From Luscinia megarhynchos (lineage: Eukaryota > Chordata > Aves > Passeriformes > Turdidae), in the NCBI GenBank assembly GCA_034336665.1, contig JAPFBE010000002.1, forward strand, positions 12,564,906 through 12,628,905: a stretch of 64,000 nucleotides of DNA, in the 5' to 3' direction. Positions 54,578-64,000 of this stretch are shown piece after piece; positions within the stretch are counted from its first letter, which is position 1; each line of letters starts with the position of its first letter. The notes beneath the pieces were generated by a model, which worked only from the letters and a program-made list of their open reading frames with translations, was not told where the DNA came from and did not search any database. A program made the translations under genes and the position numbers.

Positions 54578-54723
54578 TTTTCTTTAAGGAAATCCACTAC
54601 TTGTTTGAAGTCTGCCACACAATATTCTCTTTTCATGTCCATGAGCACACTGTCAGAGGCTGACTGGACTGGTATGTGCAGAAAAGCATATACTCTTGGA
54701 TGATTCAGAATCTTGGCCATTTC
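54578..54723 (-). CDS. CDKAL1: CDKAL1 internal exon (radical-SAM domain, HIPVQSAS motif), 146 bp
   Basis: The minus strand reads [20 protein letters not shown], then [19 protein letters not shown], and ends in FLKEK. This is the middle of CDKAL1, the tRNA methylthiotransferase that converts t6A37 to ms2t6A37 in tRNA-Lys(UUU). HIPVQSAS is the family's conserved HIPxQSxS motif in the radical-SAM barrel. The exon starts at the first base of a Glu codon after a pyrimidine-rich acceptor ending CTTTAG (AG at 54725-54724). It ends with two bases of a Lys codon before a GTAAGT donor (GT at 54577-54576). The third base of that Lys codon is supplied by the exon ending at 29509, so the phase is continuous. 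The frame is open and the residues that define the family are intact. The Cys motif for the radical-SAM cluster must be encoded upstream, outside the window. Seen: motifs, splice sites and phase. Known: enzyme function. No competing interpretation. Confidence 0.97.
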
Positions 54724-56205
54724 CTAAAGAGTTATTAAAAGAAAGAGAAGCTTTAAAGCATCATGAAAATAATACAGAAAAGCATTTAAAGTAATATATA
54801 GGGTAAGTATTAGTAGTAATACTTCTAAAACCCAAACAATACTGAATTGCCTCTGTCCCATTTGAAACAGTGAGTACAGATAAAAATATCTGAAAGCAAT
54901 TTTGTTTTAAGAGATAGTAAGAACAAAGTGATGACATCGAATTTCCTTTGATAGGGATCACATTCCCTATGTAGTATTGATTACACAATTACAAGAAAAT
55001 TTTAGAAGCAAAGTTTTGTGAAAATTGGTGATTTCAGACAGTGGCTGCTTTCAGAAGATGGCAAGGGTCAGCTGCTTTCTTGTTGGAATGAAGTAATTTT
55101 CCAGATACCAAAATGAGAATGTCTATAATTGGAACACCCCTAAAGTTGGCCAGTTGCTAATTAAGGTATACCTCATCACTTGCAAATCTACTCCAATACT
55201 GGTCTGAAATGTTACCTGTGTTACTTCAAAAAAAAGGACAGAAGTTAAAAGTGTTTGGGTGTAAAATTAATAGAATTAATCAGGGACAACTTAAAACTAG
55301 AGTGATGGGTGGAAAGAGACATAGGATGTTACACATTTTGTACAAATGCAAAATGTCAGGAAAGAAAAAAAGTAAAGGTAATAGCAAAATGCAAAACCAA
55401 ACCTCCTAATGAAAGCCAAACCAAACTCCCAACAGAGGCTTGGCAACGTGATGGAATGTGAGACAGAGAATAGAATATTGTGATCTGATTTCTCTCATTT
55501 TTATTTTTTAACCACGTAAGGACATACAGTAAAACAACAAAGTTTAAGTATTTTTTAATGTTGAGACCAACCAGCATCAAGAGTGTAATATGGTGCCATA
55601 CTACTTTTCAATCTTTGTCCTGCAACAAAGAAGTGAACTTGGATAAAGAACCATATTCCATGAGCAACCAGGTCTTCACATACAGTTTTCCCTTTCTCCC
55701 TGTGCTGTGGGCATACAGGAAACGGCCTGGGACTGAGCACTGCTCTTCTGCCAGTGCATTCTGTGTGCTCCAGTCAGGCTCACTCAGCCCATTTCTCCTG
55801 TTTTCTCTGATGGCACAGATACTGTCTGACAACACATGCTGCTGCCATATTTAGTTTTTAAGATTCAACTATTTACAAATTCTTTCCAGACCATTAATCA
55901 GCAATATTAGTCACGCATCTAGATTTTCTCTCTGCATTTCTACAAGGCTAGCCTAGATTGTTCAAAGAGAAGGCAGACATCCTCATGCCTTTTCACTTGC
56001 AGGAAAACAGCTTTTAAAAACACTGATTTTTAGAACAGGAAAAAATGCTCTCTTGATGCTCACTTTTCATCTGACAAACATATGTGTACAAAACCTGAAC
56101 TCTATCAAATCACTTCTGGAAGCAGTTTTGAAAGTTTCTGTCTAATATCCTATTACATAAATGTCTAAGAGAAGTGGTTACATTATTCAAGGCACCAGCA
56201 ACTCC

Positions 56206-56244
56206 ATTTGATACACAGAATTGCACACAATTTGATACACAGAA
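56206..56244. repeat. 15-bp direct repeat, 24-bp period
   Basis: ATTTGATACACAGAA occurs at 56206-56220 and 56230-56244. Small tandem duplication in the intron. Confidence 0.88.
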
Positions 56245-57148
56245 AGGCTGTGTGCAGTGAGCCTGGCTCTCAGTGGAAGCTGGACGTAGCTGGTTTAATG
56301 AAAAAGGACCCGTTCATCCACACAAAGTTTGTGTCCAATTCAAATGGAACTACACTTATCTGTGCCCTTAATAATTGCAGATGTTCAGCTAGAATATATT
56401 TTTTAAAATGGAATTGTACAAAGTAAGTACCTAAAATTGGAAAACCTTTTTAAGCTTTAGAAAATCTTGTAATTGTAATTTATATGAAGCATCCTTGTAG
56501 TCATCTGTGATTTTTCTGTTTATCAGTAATCAAATATGTTCCTGAAATATGGGAAATATCAGCTGAAACTTAAGCTATGGACCACAAGCCTATTATTCTG
56601 CTTATCTCTTGGTTCCAAGTATTTCATTCTATCTTCAAAAACAGATTTATGATATATGGAATCAATAAAACTCAGGTTTCATAACATGTTTCTAAATCTG
56701 CCAAGTTCTTAAAAATAACTCGCCCTATGACACAGAAAAAAATTCTTTGCCACTCCTCTCAAATTTTGCATCTTTTGAATAACAGACTCTTTAATATGAG
56801 ATCAGTTTGTGAATTCTTTTTGAAAGTAATAAATTATTACTAGAATTTCTAGATACTAAAGTGTTATTTTATTCTAACTTTTGTAAGGCTGAGATTTATC
56901 TGATAAAATAAAACCCCAAACAGATCCACTACGTCTGTTTGTTTGTTTGTGACAGAAATATTAGATTTTTTAAAACCCTACCTTGTTTACCACAAAGTTT
57001 TGATTTTTAAGGTCACAAATGTGGATATTCTCTAGTTATATGAAAATGTTGGTTTTATTTCTCATATTCACATTATAAAATGAAAATTTTGCGGTGAAGT
57101 GTGAAGAATGAAAACCAAGTTCTAAAATCTCAAAACCCCCACAGCCAC

Positions 57149-57215
57149 TACCTACAAAAAACCAACCAAACAAACAACAAAAAAAACCAACAACTACCAA
57201 CAAAATACCCCAACA
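57149..57215. repeat. A/C-rich low-complexity tract
   Basis: Irregular repeats of ACCA, AACA and CAAA units without T over most of the length. No associated mobile element was recognised. Confidence 0.8.
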
Positions 57216-58067
57216 CTCAATCCCACAGCCACTAGCTGCTGATCAGACAGTAACATGCAGAATCCTGCTGGTCTCACAGTTCATCTCTTTCAGGGGGATT
57301 TGGCCAAGAGGGAGAGTTTGACTGCACTTCCTCTAAGAGGAACTAAACCAATGGTGTCCAGCAGCCAGTGTTAAACAAGACTAATCAGAACTGCTTCTTC
57401 CAGTTACCTCCCATGCAAAAGAAAGAAAACATATGTTTTCTGCAATCACTGTTGTCCATCACTTTCAAGATTAAGAACACAACTGTTGTCATTTAAAGTA
57501 ATTACCCTTGGTTCTGTACTAATGGGACACAAAATGTCTGGCATTAATTAACTTTTCAACTATCACTACAGGTCCTTGCATACAGTAAAAGCTACAGCTG
57601 TAAGCTCAAAATCATTATTGACTATTCCACTGCATCATTTTGGTTCAGAAAAATACTCCATATCAAAAGAATTGGCATTCTTTAGAAAGTAAATAGCTTG
57701 TCTTGTGTATCAGAAATTCCCATAAAACACAAACACGGTCTCTCTGGGAACACTAACACAGCCTAGCTGCTCTGGTCATGGGTTTCAGGGATGTTCTGGA
57801 CAGTCAAAGCTCCTCCTAGAGATGAGGAGGTTGCAAGCACCTCTTTATCCTGTGAACTCCTTTCCTTGCTTGCTTTCTGTATCTAAAGCTACAGAAAATA
57901 CACTGCATGTGCTTTGAATCAAAGGTCCTACTGATAAACTGATTTATCAGCAGGTACTTGAGGATTGAAATTATTAACTTTGTGAATTTAGCAGAACACA
58001 AATTATTAACACAAACCAAAAGCAAGACAGCAATAGCTGATGACCCACTGTTTCATTGGTGTTCACT

Positions 58068-58090
58068 TTTAAGTACTGATAGTACTTAAA
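58068..58090. repeat. Perfect 10-bp inverted repeat with 3-base loop
   Basis: TTTAAGTACT, then GAT, then AGTACTTAAA: the arms are exact reverse complements. It could form a small hairpin in RNA from either strand, but is too short for a miRNA precursor. No terminator role applies in a vertebrate intron. Confidence 0.9.
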
Positions 58091-60532
58091 TTTACCTTTT
58101 ATAACCATAAACTCTGAGTGAGCCATCCAGAATAATGAATTTAAAAAGCTTTGCATGATTGCATCAGTCTTCCAAACTTTGCACTGTTCAGCTAGAAATA
58201 TCAATTCTAACCCGTATCTTTAAGGTAAGACTGTTTCAGTCTTATCTTTTATCCTCTCTACTCCTAAAATAACACTGAAGTTCTAGACCACGTAAGTTTA
58301 ATTAAATTACAACTACTCTGCACTGAACAGTCATACTTAGTCAATGCTGACAGATTTTCCTATACTACAGATTGCATGTAGCATACCAGATTTCATCACT
58401 GAATAAAACTATCAGTTAATATCCCAAAGAGTATTTGAAGGACATGGGCTAATGCATATTTGTACTTCACAGTGTCTCAATATTCTAAGCTTAACATCTG
58501 TTTCCTGTTGGTTTTTTATAAATATATATACTTATTTTTCTCTAAAGTGCTTTGCATTACTAGGTATTACTTATTTCAGTTAGAAGAAAAAAAACAATCT
58601 AGAATTTTATTTCCATCTGGAAACAATAAATGAACAATGTTTTGAAACTGTATCACTGTGAAAGAAACTTTCTGTCTTTCATCACAACTGAAACGGCTGA
58701 TTGCCTTTTCTCACTATTCCCTGGAATCTGATAATGTAGTCTATGAATGAAGGGATGCACTACACAAAAATGGAATTTCATGTAGGAACTAAAAGGTCAA
58801 AAAGTAGCACAATTTGTTTTAACCTGACTCTACAAAAATAGGTGTCATCTACATTTAGAAAATAACAATGTAAGTGAAACATCCTTTTGGATACTGATCA
58901 CATATGAAATATTTTTTCCAGTCCTTAGCAGCTGGAGTACATTAGAACACAAAGCACTCTACCAGAAAGATTTCTATGTAGTCAGTGTATTTTATCCTAG
59001 CAATTACAATACACAAATTTAACCACCTAAGCAGAAAATCACACCTCCTGTTTGCAATGACACCACGTGCAACCATAGAAAATTGCAGAGACAATAAACA
59101 TCAATATCTGTGCATCTCTATGTCAGTACCAGCAAGCTGTTCAGACCCTTACCTAAACCAGGCAAAAATCCAAGAATTTGAATTCTGTCTTGTGTTTGAG
59201 TCACGATAATGTGAATAGCTTGCCTGCTAGCAAAAGGATTTTGTCCTCTGCCAGCAGTGAAGCCCAAAGAAACCCTTGTCCATATGGAAACATGACAAAA
59301 TGGCATTTGGTCAAAACTTCATCCCTTTGTGGCAGATATTAGTTTGGGATATGTCACGAGGGGTGTCTGCTGACTGTTGTCTTTCAGAAGCCGAGTGGTT
59401 CCACCACCAGCACAGTCTGGATGAAAATCAAGTGGCTGTGGCTCATTTTATAAATTCCTCTGCTGCAGTGCAGCTCAGGAACAGATGTGATCTTGTGATG
59501 CAGGCACGGGAATGATGACACAGTTATGATCCAGTCTGGAAAGCCCGCAGCAGTTTTGTTAAAACGAATGAACAGGGAACTCTCCCTCCACTTCCCACCC
59601 CCTGTGAGTAATGGGGCTGTAAAAAACTCAGAACATGTGGGATGTCCCTGAGGACACTAAGGCTGGAAGGCAATGCCTCTCCCTCACTTGTGTATGAACT
59701 GGGGGAGATGTACTGAAGCCACACGATGGGCAAGCTTAGTGGCAACCCCTACCCCACATAATATGACATGACATGCTCAGGTCTTTATCCTGTTATTAGC
59801 ATAAAGGCAGGTCACACTGCAGCACTTAGAAGCCCATGCAATTCTAGCCCATGTAATTTGAACCTTAAAATCAAATCTTTGGGTTGCCAGATGGAGGGCA
59901 AAAATCTGTTTTGTCATATGGGAAAAATGCCTTCTACATTACCAAACAGAAAACTGGTATTAGCTCAGGCCACCCTTGGAAGTGGATATAAACCAGACTG
60001 CAAGCTGTGATTTGCTGATAGGAAAACCAGCCATGAGAGCCATATGCTCAGCCCTAGCTGTTCCCAGCTGTTCTCCTAGGTGTGGGATGTCTCTACTGTT
60101 TCCAGCCTCAGAAAACTGACAAACCATACCAGCTAAGCAACTTTTTCCTCCTTCACAGCTTAATATGTATTAGCCTAATCCCTTAAAAAAGCAAACCATG
60201 CCACACCAAAAACACCTACCATGCCTTCAAGAGCTTGCCACATCTTCCTTTATTAAACAAGAGCACAAGCTAACTCGAGTTCCTGCACAAGCAGTGATAT
60301 TCAGGTAATATCACAACACAGTAACTGTATTTCACATTCCAAAGCTTCAGCTGAAGTTTTTCACATCTCTTCCCATGAGTCAGTGCACAAAGGAAACACA
60401 CAGCACCAAATACACTAGGCACCTGATTTGTAAACACAAAAACATCAAGAATGCTCCTATTCTGTTAACAGGTAGAAATGGTTCTTCTCAAGATTATACA
60501 TGGTTATGCCAAAGAATAAAAAGAAACTTCTT

Positions 60533-60565
60533 CCACAGTACCATTAACTCCCACAGTACCATTAA
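60533..60565. repeat. 15-bp direct repeat, 18-bp period
   Basis: CCACAGTACCATTAA occurs at 60533-60547 and 60551-60565. Small tandem duplication; intronic. Confidence 0.88.
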
Positions 60566-60699
60566 GATGTCTTAAACCTTGGTTCCTGAAATTCTTCACA
60601 ATAAGCAAGCTGGCATCTCTATCATAATTTGCTTCCAATATTAAAGCAGGGCTGACTTTACACTGGGTAAAAACATTAAGTATCAGCATCTCCATTGGG

Positions 60700-61300
60700 T
60701 GGATTGCTTATTACTCAGCCTGTGATGAGCCTTGTGAGGCTCCACATGACCAAAACACAGCTGATTCAGTGAGACCTTCAGCATTAACACCACACTAATT
60801 TCTGTGCACCATGCAGGAAAATGGTTCAGTGCTTTCAAAGATGAGATCTGTTATTGTTGCTGCTGCAGCCATCATTACAATCCTATAGAGCCTTTGTGGA
60901 GCTTCAGAGTGCTGTTTGTCCAGTTCCAAAAACTGATTCACTTTAGGGTAAAATGTACATTCATTAATGGTTAGAGTAATGGTTTGACTTAATGACTAAC
61001 CAAGAGCTAATATGAATTCCTTGTGAAATTATTAATTCTGACATGCAAGAAAATAGACTTTTTTTTTGTTTTCCCTATGGTTTCCCTAATTTCTCATCAT
61101 TAAGCACTCCTCAAACAAAATATTTTTTTCCAGAAGTAAATAATACTCCTTTTTTCACTATGTATTAGAAACACATATTGGGAAGGTCCCTAAAAAGGTG
61201 ATTTATTGCAACAGCACACTGCTACTTTAAATAACTCTCTGTCTCAATCATACTTTATGCTAATAAAACCTTGAAAATTAATTAAAGCATAGAGAGGCAC
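60700..61300. promoter_or_regulatory. Candidate conserved intronic enhancer
   Basis: This is a mixed-composition stretch free of repeats, with several TAAT-core sites (ATTAATGG, GACTTAATGACTAAC, AATTAATTAAAG) and a short GCTGCTGCAGCC run. It stands out from the low-complexity sequence either side, but the evidence is weak. Confidence 0.17.
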
Positions 61301-64000
61301 ACACAATAGGCAAGCAGGATTGTCACACTACCTTTTTGTCTTCAGAAAGCTGAATGAGTGAAATGAATTGCTAGTTTCATCCATACTATGAATTTGTTCT
61401 CCAGCTCAAAAATGAGAATCCCATAGGACAGAAAAGAATTGATGGTTTCTGCTCAGAAGGAAGGCATAGAATGAATTGCACACCCTCCAGAGTTCATCTG
61501 TACCAAGACAAGGCAGCGCCAGGAAGCCTCTCTATTGTTTCCCTTCATTTCAAACAAGCAAGTATGATATCTAAAATAGCAACTGCTTTGGCAGGTTCCA
61601 GTGGAAGGAAGATAGTGGAAGGTTTTAATCAAAACTTAAACCTTTAGGCAAATACTACCACCTTCTTTTGTGAGCTGACCTAAATTTCATAGTAAAACAG
61701 AATAAAATATTCCAAACCATAATGACGAGATTTATATCATAGAATTTACATTGTCCAGTAACCCTTGCACATTTAACAGAGCTAAACCAACTGAATTCAA
61801 AGAATGAGAAGAGATTTTACATCTTTTCCTCAATTAACAGTGCTACAACAGCCCAAAGCAAATATTACTGTGCAGTTTTATTAAAGATTCTAGAACACAA
61901 TGTATTTTCTTTTTCTCGTTTTGAAATAAAATCTTCACCTCAAGAAAATCAACCTTTTTTTAAACAAATGCCAAAGCCTAACGAAGCAAGCAGTCTTACT
62001 GAAGATTATGTAGATGATGCTGCAAAGCACAGGGAATGTGACAGCTTATCTATCAAAGAAAACAAAAGGGTTTATGCATCTAAACTAAATAGGAGCTTTT
62101 GAAACAGCATGGAGAGTAGCTGGTAGAACTTTACTTATTATAATATAAATAACTAGGAAAGTGAGATGTTATTTGTTTAACAATGAAGGTAGAAATATTA
62201 AAAGAAGATGGCACAGTTTGTTATGCAAGCCCTATGTTTGACTACAGCTTCTATCTCAATGCCTTGAAGCACATGGCAACTGATAAAAATCCTACTTTTA
62301 TTTAGCAGAAATGCCCTATCCCATATATGCATTTCCTATTCTTTGAACATATTACTCAATTACTGGTGATTTTTATTTTCTGCTAGTAATTCACCAGAAG
62401 TAAGCTCCAGCTCCAAAGGACTGCTGGGATGAGACAGTATTGTAAGTAATTGACAGACAGCATGACACTCAGCACAAGATTGAGTGTGGATCTGTCTGCA
62501 TTTAAATACTCTTCATTCTCAGGCAGTCTAACAAGCAAGAGAAACATTCATATGAGCAAATCATAATTAAGGTACAGCTAATATGCACAGATTTAACTGG
62601 TCAAGCAGTGTGCTATTTAATGTTAACCCCTTTTTGCAATACCAATTTTTATTCACAGATTATTAAATATAGAAGAGCACTAGATGCATGCATAAAATAT
62701 CCTGTCTTGATGGAAGACTGAATTCTGCATAAATAAAGCCAGTTTTGTATGTATCTCAAAGCATTTTTTCTACTAGTGTTATAAAAAACATGAGCTTCAT
62801 TCCTGACAACACAAATATCCCCTTCCATGTTGTCTGGAAGGAAACCTTTATTGTTCAAAGTTCCCAATTTGTTAAGGTTTTTGAGAGAACCCAAGATTCA
62901 CAAATACAGCATAAAACCTTCAGGAAGAGTAAAATGGGTTCTTATTTTGACATTTATTAAGCCAAATCATATTCTACCAGCTGGAAACGAACATGTCACC
63001 AAGCATTTACAGACGTTAGGATCTGCTGTGTATGAGATGTTAAAATTCCAGATTAGAGAAAATGGTGTGACAAAATGTACAAAAAGCATAGCAGAGATTC
63101 ATCCATTTCCCAACTCCATAATATAAAAAATACATTGATTCTGGGGTGAGCTCATGTTCCCATGACACCATGTCTTAAGGACTAATTTCAAGGAAAAAAG
63201 CTATATTTGAAAACCCCAAAGAAAAAGAATGCTTTGAGAGGAAGAACAGGGGAGACAGACTATTTTAGTACTGAAAAATAAAAATACACAGAGTAAGCAA
63301 AGATGCACATACAGCTTCCACAGGACAGATAAGCATTTAACATAATACCAAACTAAATAATAAACATCCCTTCATACCTCACCTTTTTTTTTTCCACCCC
63401 CTCAGGAGGGCGGAGGCAATTGCCCCATCCTCCTCCCTTTAGTATCTGAGGTTTCTTTCAATTATACTGCTACCAAAACAGACACAGTTTGCATAGAGAC
63501 AACTTTGTAATTACAGCAAGAAAAAGTTGCATGGTCCACCGAGTACAAAACACTACAAAACTCACAGTAATAAGAAGTCAGGGGCTTAACTATTCATTTA
63601 TTTAAATGTATGCTGCAGTTTTCATTTTTTCTGGTCAAATCAACAGATTTTTAATTGGCACTTTCAAAAGCAGCAGTCTATGAAAATGACAAAAAATAAT
63701 ACTAGAAACAAAGCAAATACATGCCCTAAAGTCCTTTTAATTCTTGAAATTATGCTGCCCTTTTATTTGCCATTGAGGAACGTGTGCATATTATTCCCTT
63801 TTTAAACACATTTCAAATCAGCTTACACTCGAGGTTATTCAAAACTTGAGATTATGCACAACACTCAAAAAAATGCTTGGTACATTCAGAGGAAAAAAAA
63901 GGACAACAGAGGAAAAAAGAAAAGTGAATTAGTAATTTTACTGTAATAATTTCCTATGTGCTGTGTCAGGGCACGTTTGAGGGAGCCATCTGTAGGGTAT

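Larger units (their letters stand above)
54724..64000 (-). other. CDKAL1: CDKAL1 intron, 3' part (incomplete in window)
   Basis: At least 9,277 bp of the intron upstream of the exon at 54578-54723. The 3' splice acceptor is seen at 54725-54724; the donor lies beyond 64000. I looked by eye for the preceding CDKAL1 exons (the Cys motif and the segment ending LEHLE) and did not find them. No CR1 or LTR sequence was recognised. There are short direct repeats at 56206-56244 and 60533-60565, a perfect small inverted repeat at 58068-58090, an A/C-rich low-complexity tract at about 57149-57215, and an enhancer-like stretch at about 60700-61300. The open frames here are short, mutually overlapping and without recognisable domains. 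Confidence 0.85.

Noticed and set aside
54724..64000. Search for the preceding CDKAL1 exon
   Set aside because: No match to the segment ending LEHLE or the Cys motif found by eye; probably beyond 64000.
1..64000. tRNA, rRNA, snRNA or miRNA genes
   Set aside because: No tRNA A/B box pair, U6-type start or long miRNA-like hairpin was recognised by eye; a covariance-model scan would be decisive.

Overview
The window looks like ordinary nuclear DNA from a bird, and the finer guess of a songbird-like genome is weak. It is AT-rich, has no long open reading frames, and carries short exons separated by introns of 15-25 kb with GT..AG ends. It contains a 5'-truncated CR1 LINE with a typical avian 3' end, two older CR1 3' tails, two remnants resembling avian endogenous-retrovirus repeats, and several microsatellites. 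Nothing bacterial, archaeal or plasmid-like is present.

The only gene I can support is CDKAL1, on the minus strand. It encodes the radical-SAM methylthiotransferase that makes ms2t6A at position 37 of cytosolic tRNA-Lys(UUU). Three consecutive internal exons are visible: 54578-54723, 29509-29689 and 14285-14347. They read in transcript order from high to low coordinates. The reading phase is continuous across both complete introns and all splice sites are GT/AG. Together they give 130 codons covering the second half of the radical-SAM domain, up to the edge of the TRAM domain. The upstream exons (iron-sulfur cluster Cys motifs) and downstream exons (TRAM, C-terminal membrane anchor) lie outside the window.

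Layout: 1-14284 is the 5' part of the intron downstream of the 63-bp exon (its 3' end is outside the window). 14348-29508 is a complete intron of 15,161 bp containing a CR1 (19793-20569), an ERV remnant (about 25250-25575) and a GGCA/GGAA microsatellite (28984-29036). 29690-54577 is a complete intron of 24,888 bp containing a CR1 tail, an LTR-like fragment (about 44962-45110), an (AC)n run and a CTAT-type repeat tract. 54724-64000 is the 3' end of the next upstream intron and holds no recognised repeat.

Several intronic blocks (about 3850-4400, 32030-32510, 36660-37310, 53150-53460, 60700-61300) have the texture of conserved noncoding enhancers: TAAT-core, E-box, X-box, SOX and octamer-like sites, and retained CpGs in an otherwise CpG-poor background. 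CDKAL1 introns are known in vertebrates as a likely home of long-range enhancers for the neighbouring SOX4 gene. These calls are by eye and need an alignment. I did not find a convincing previously undescribed system.
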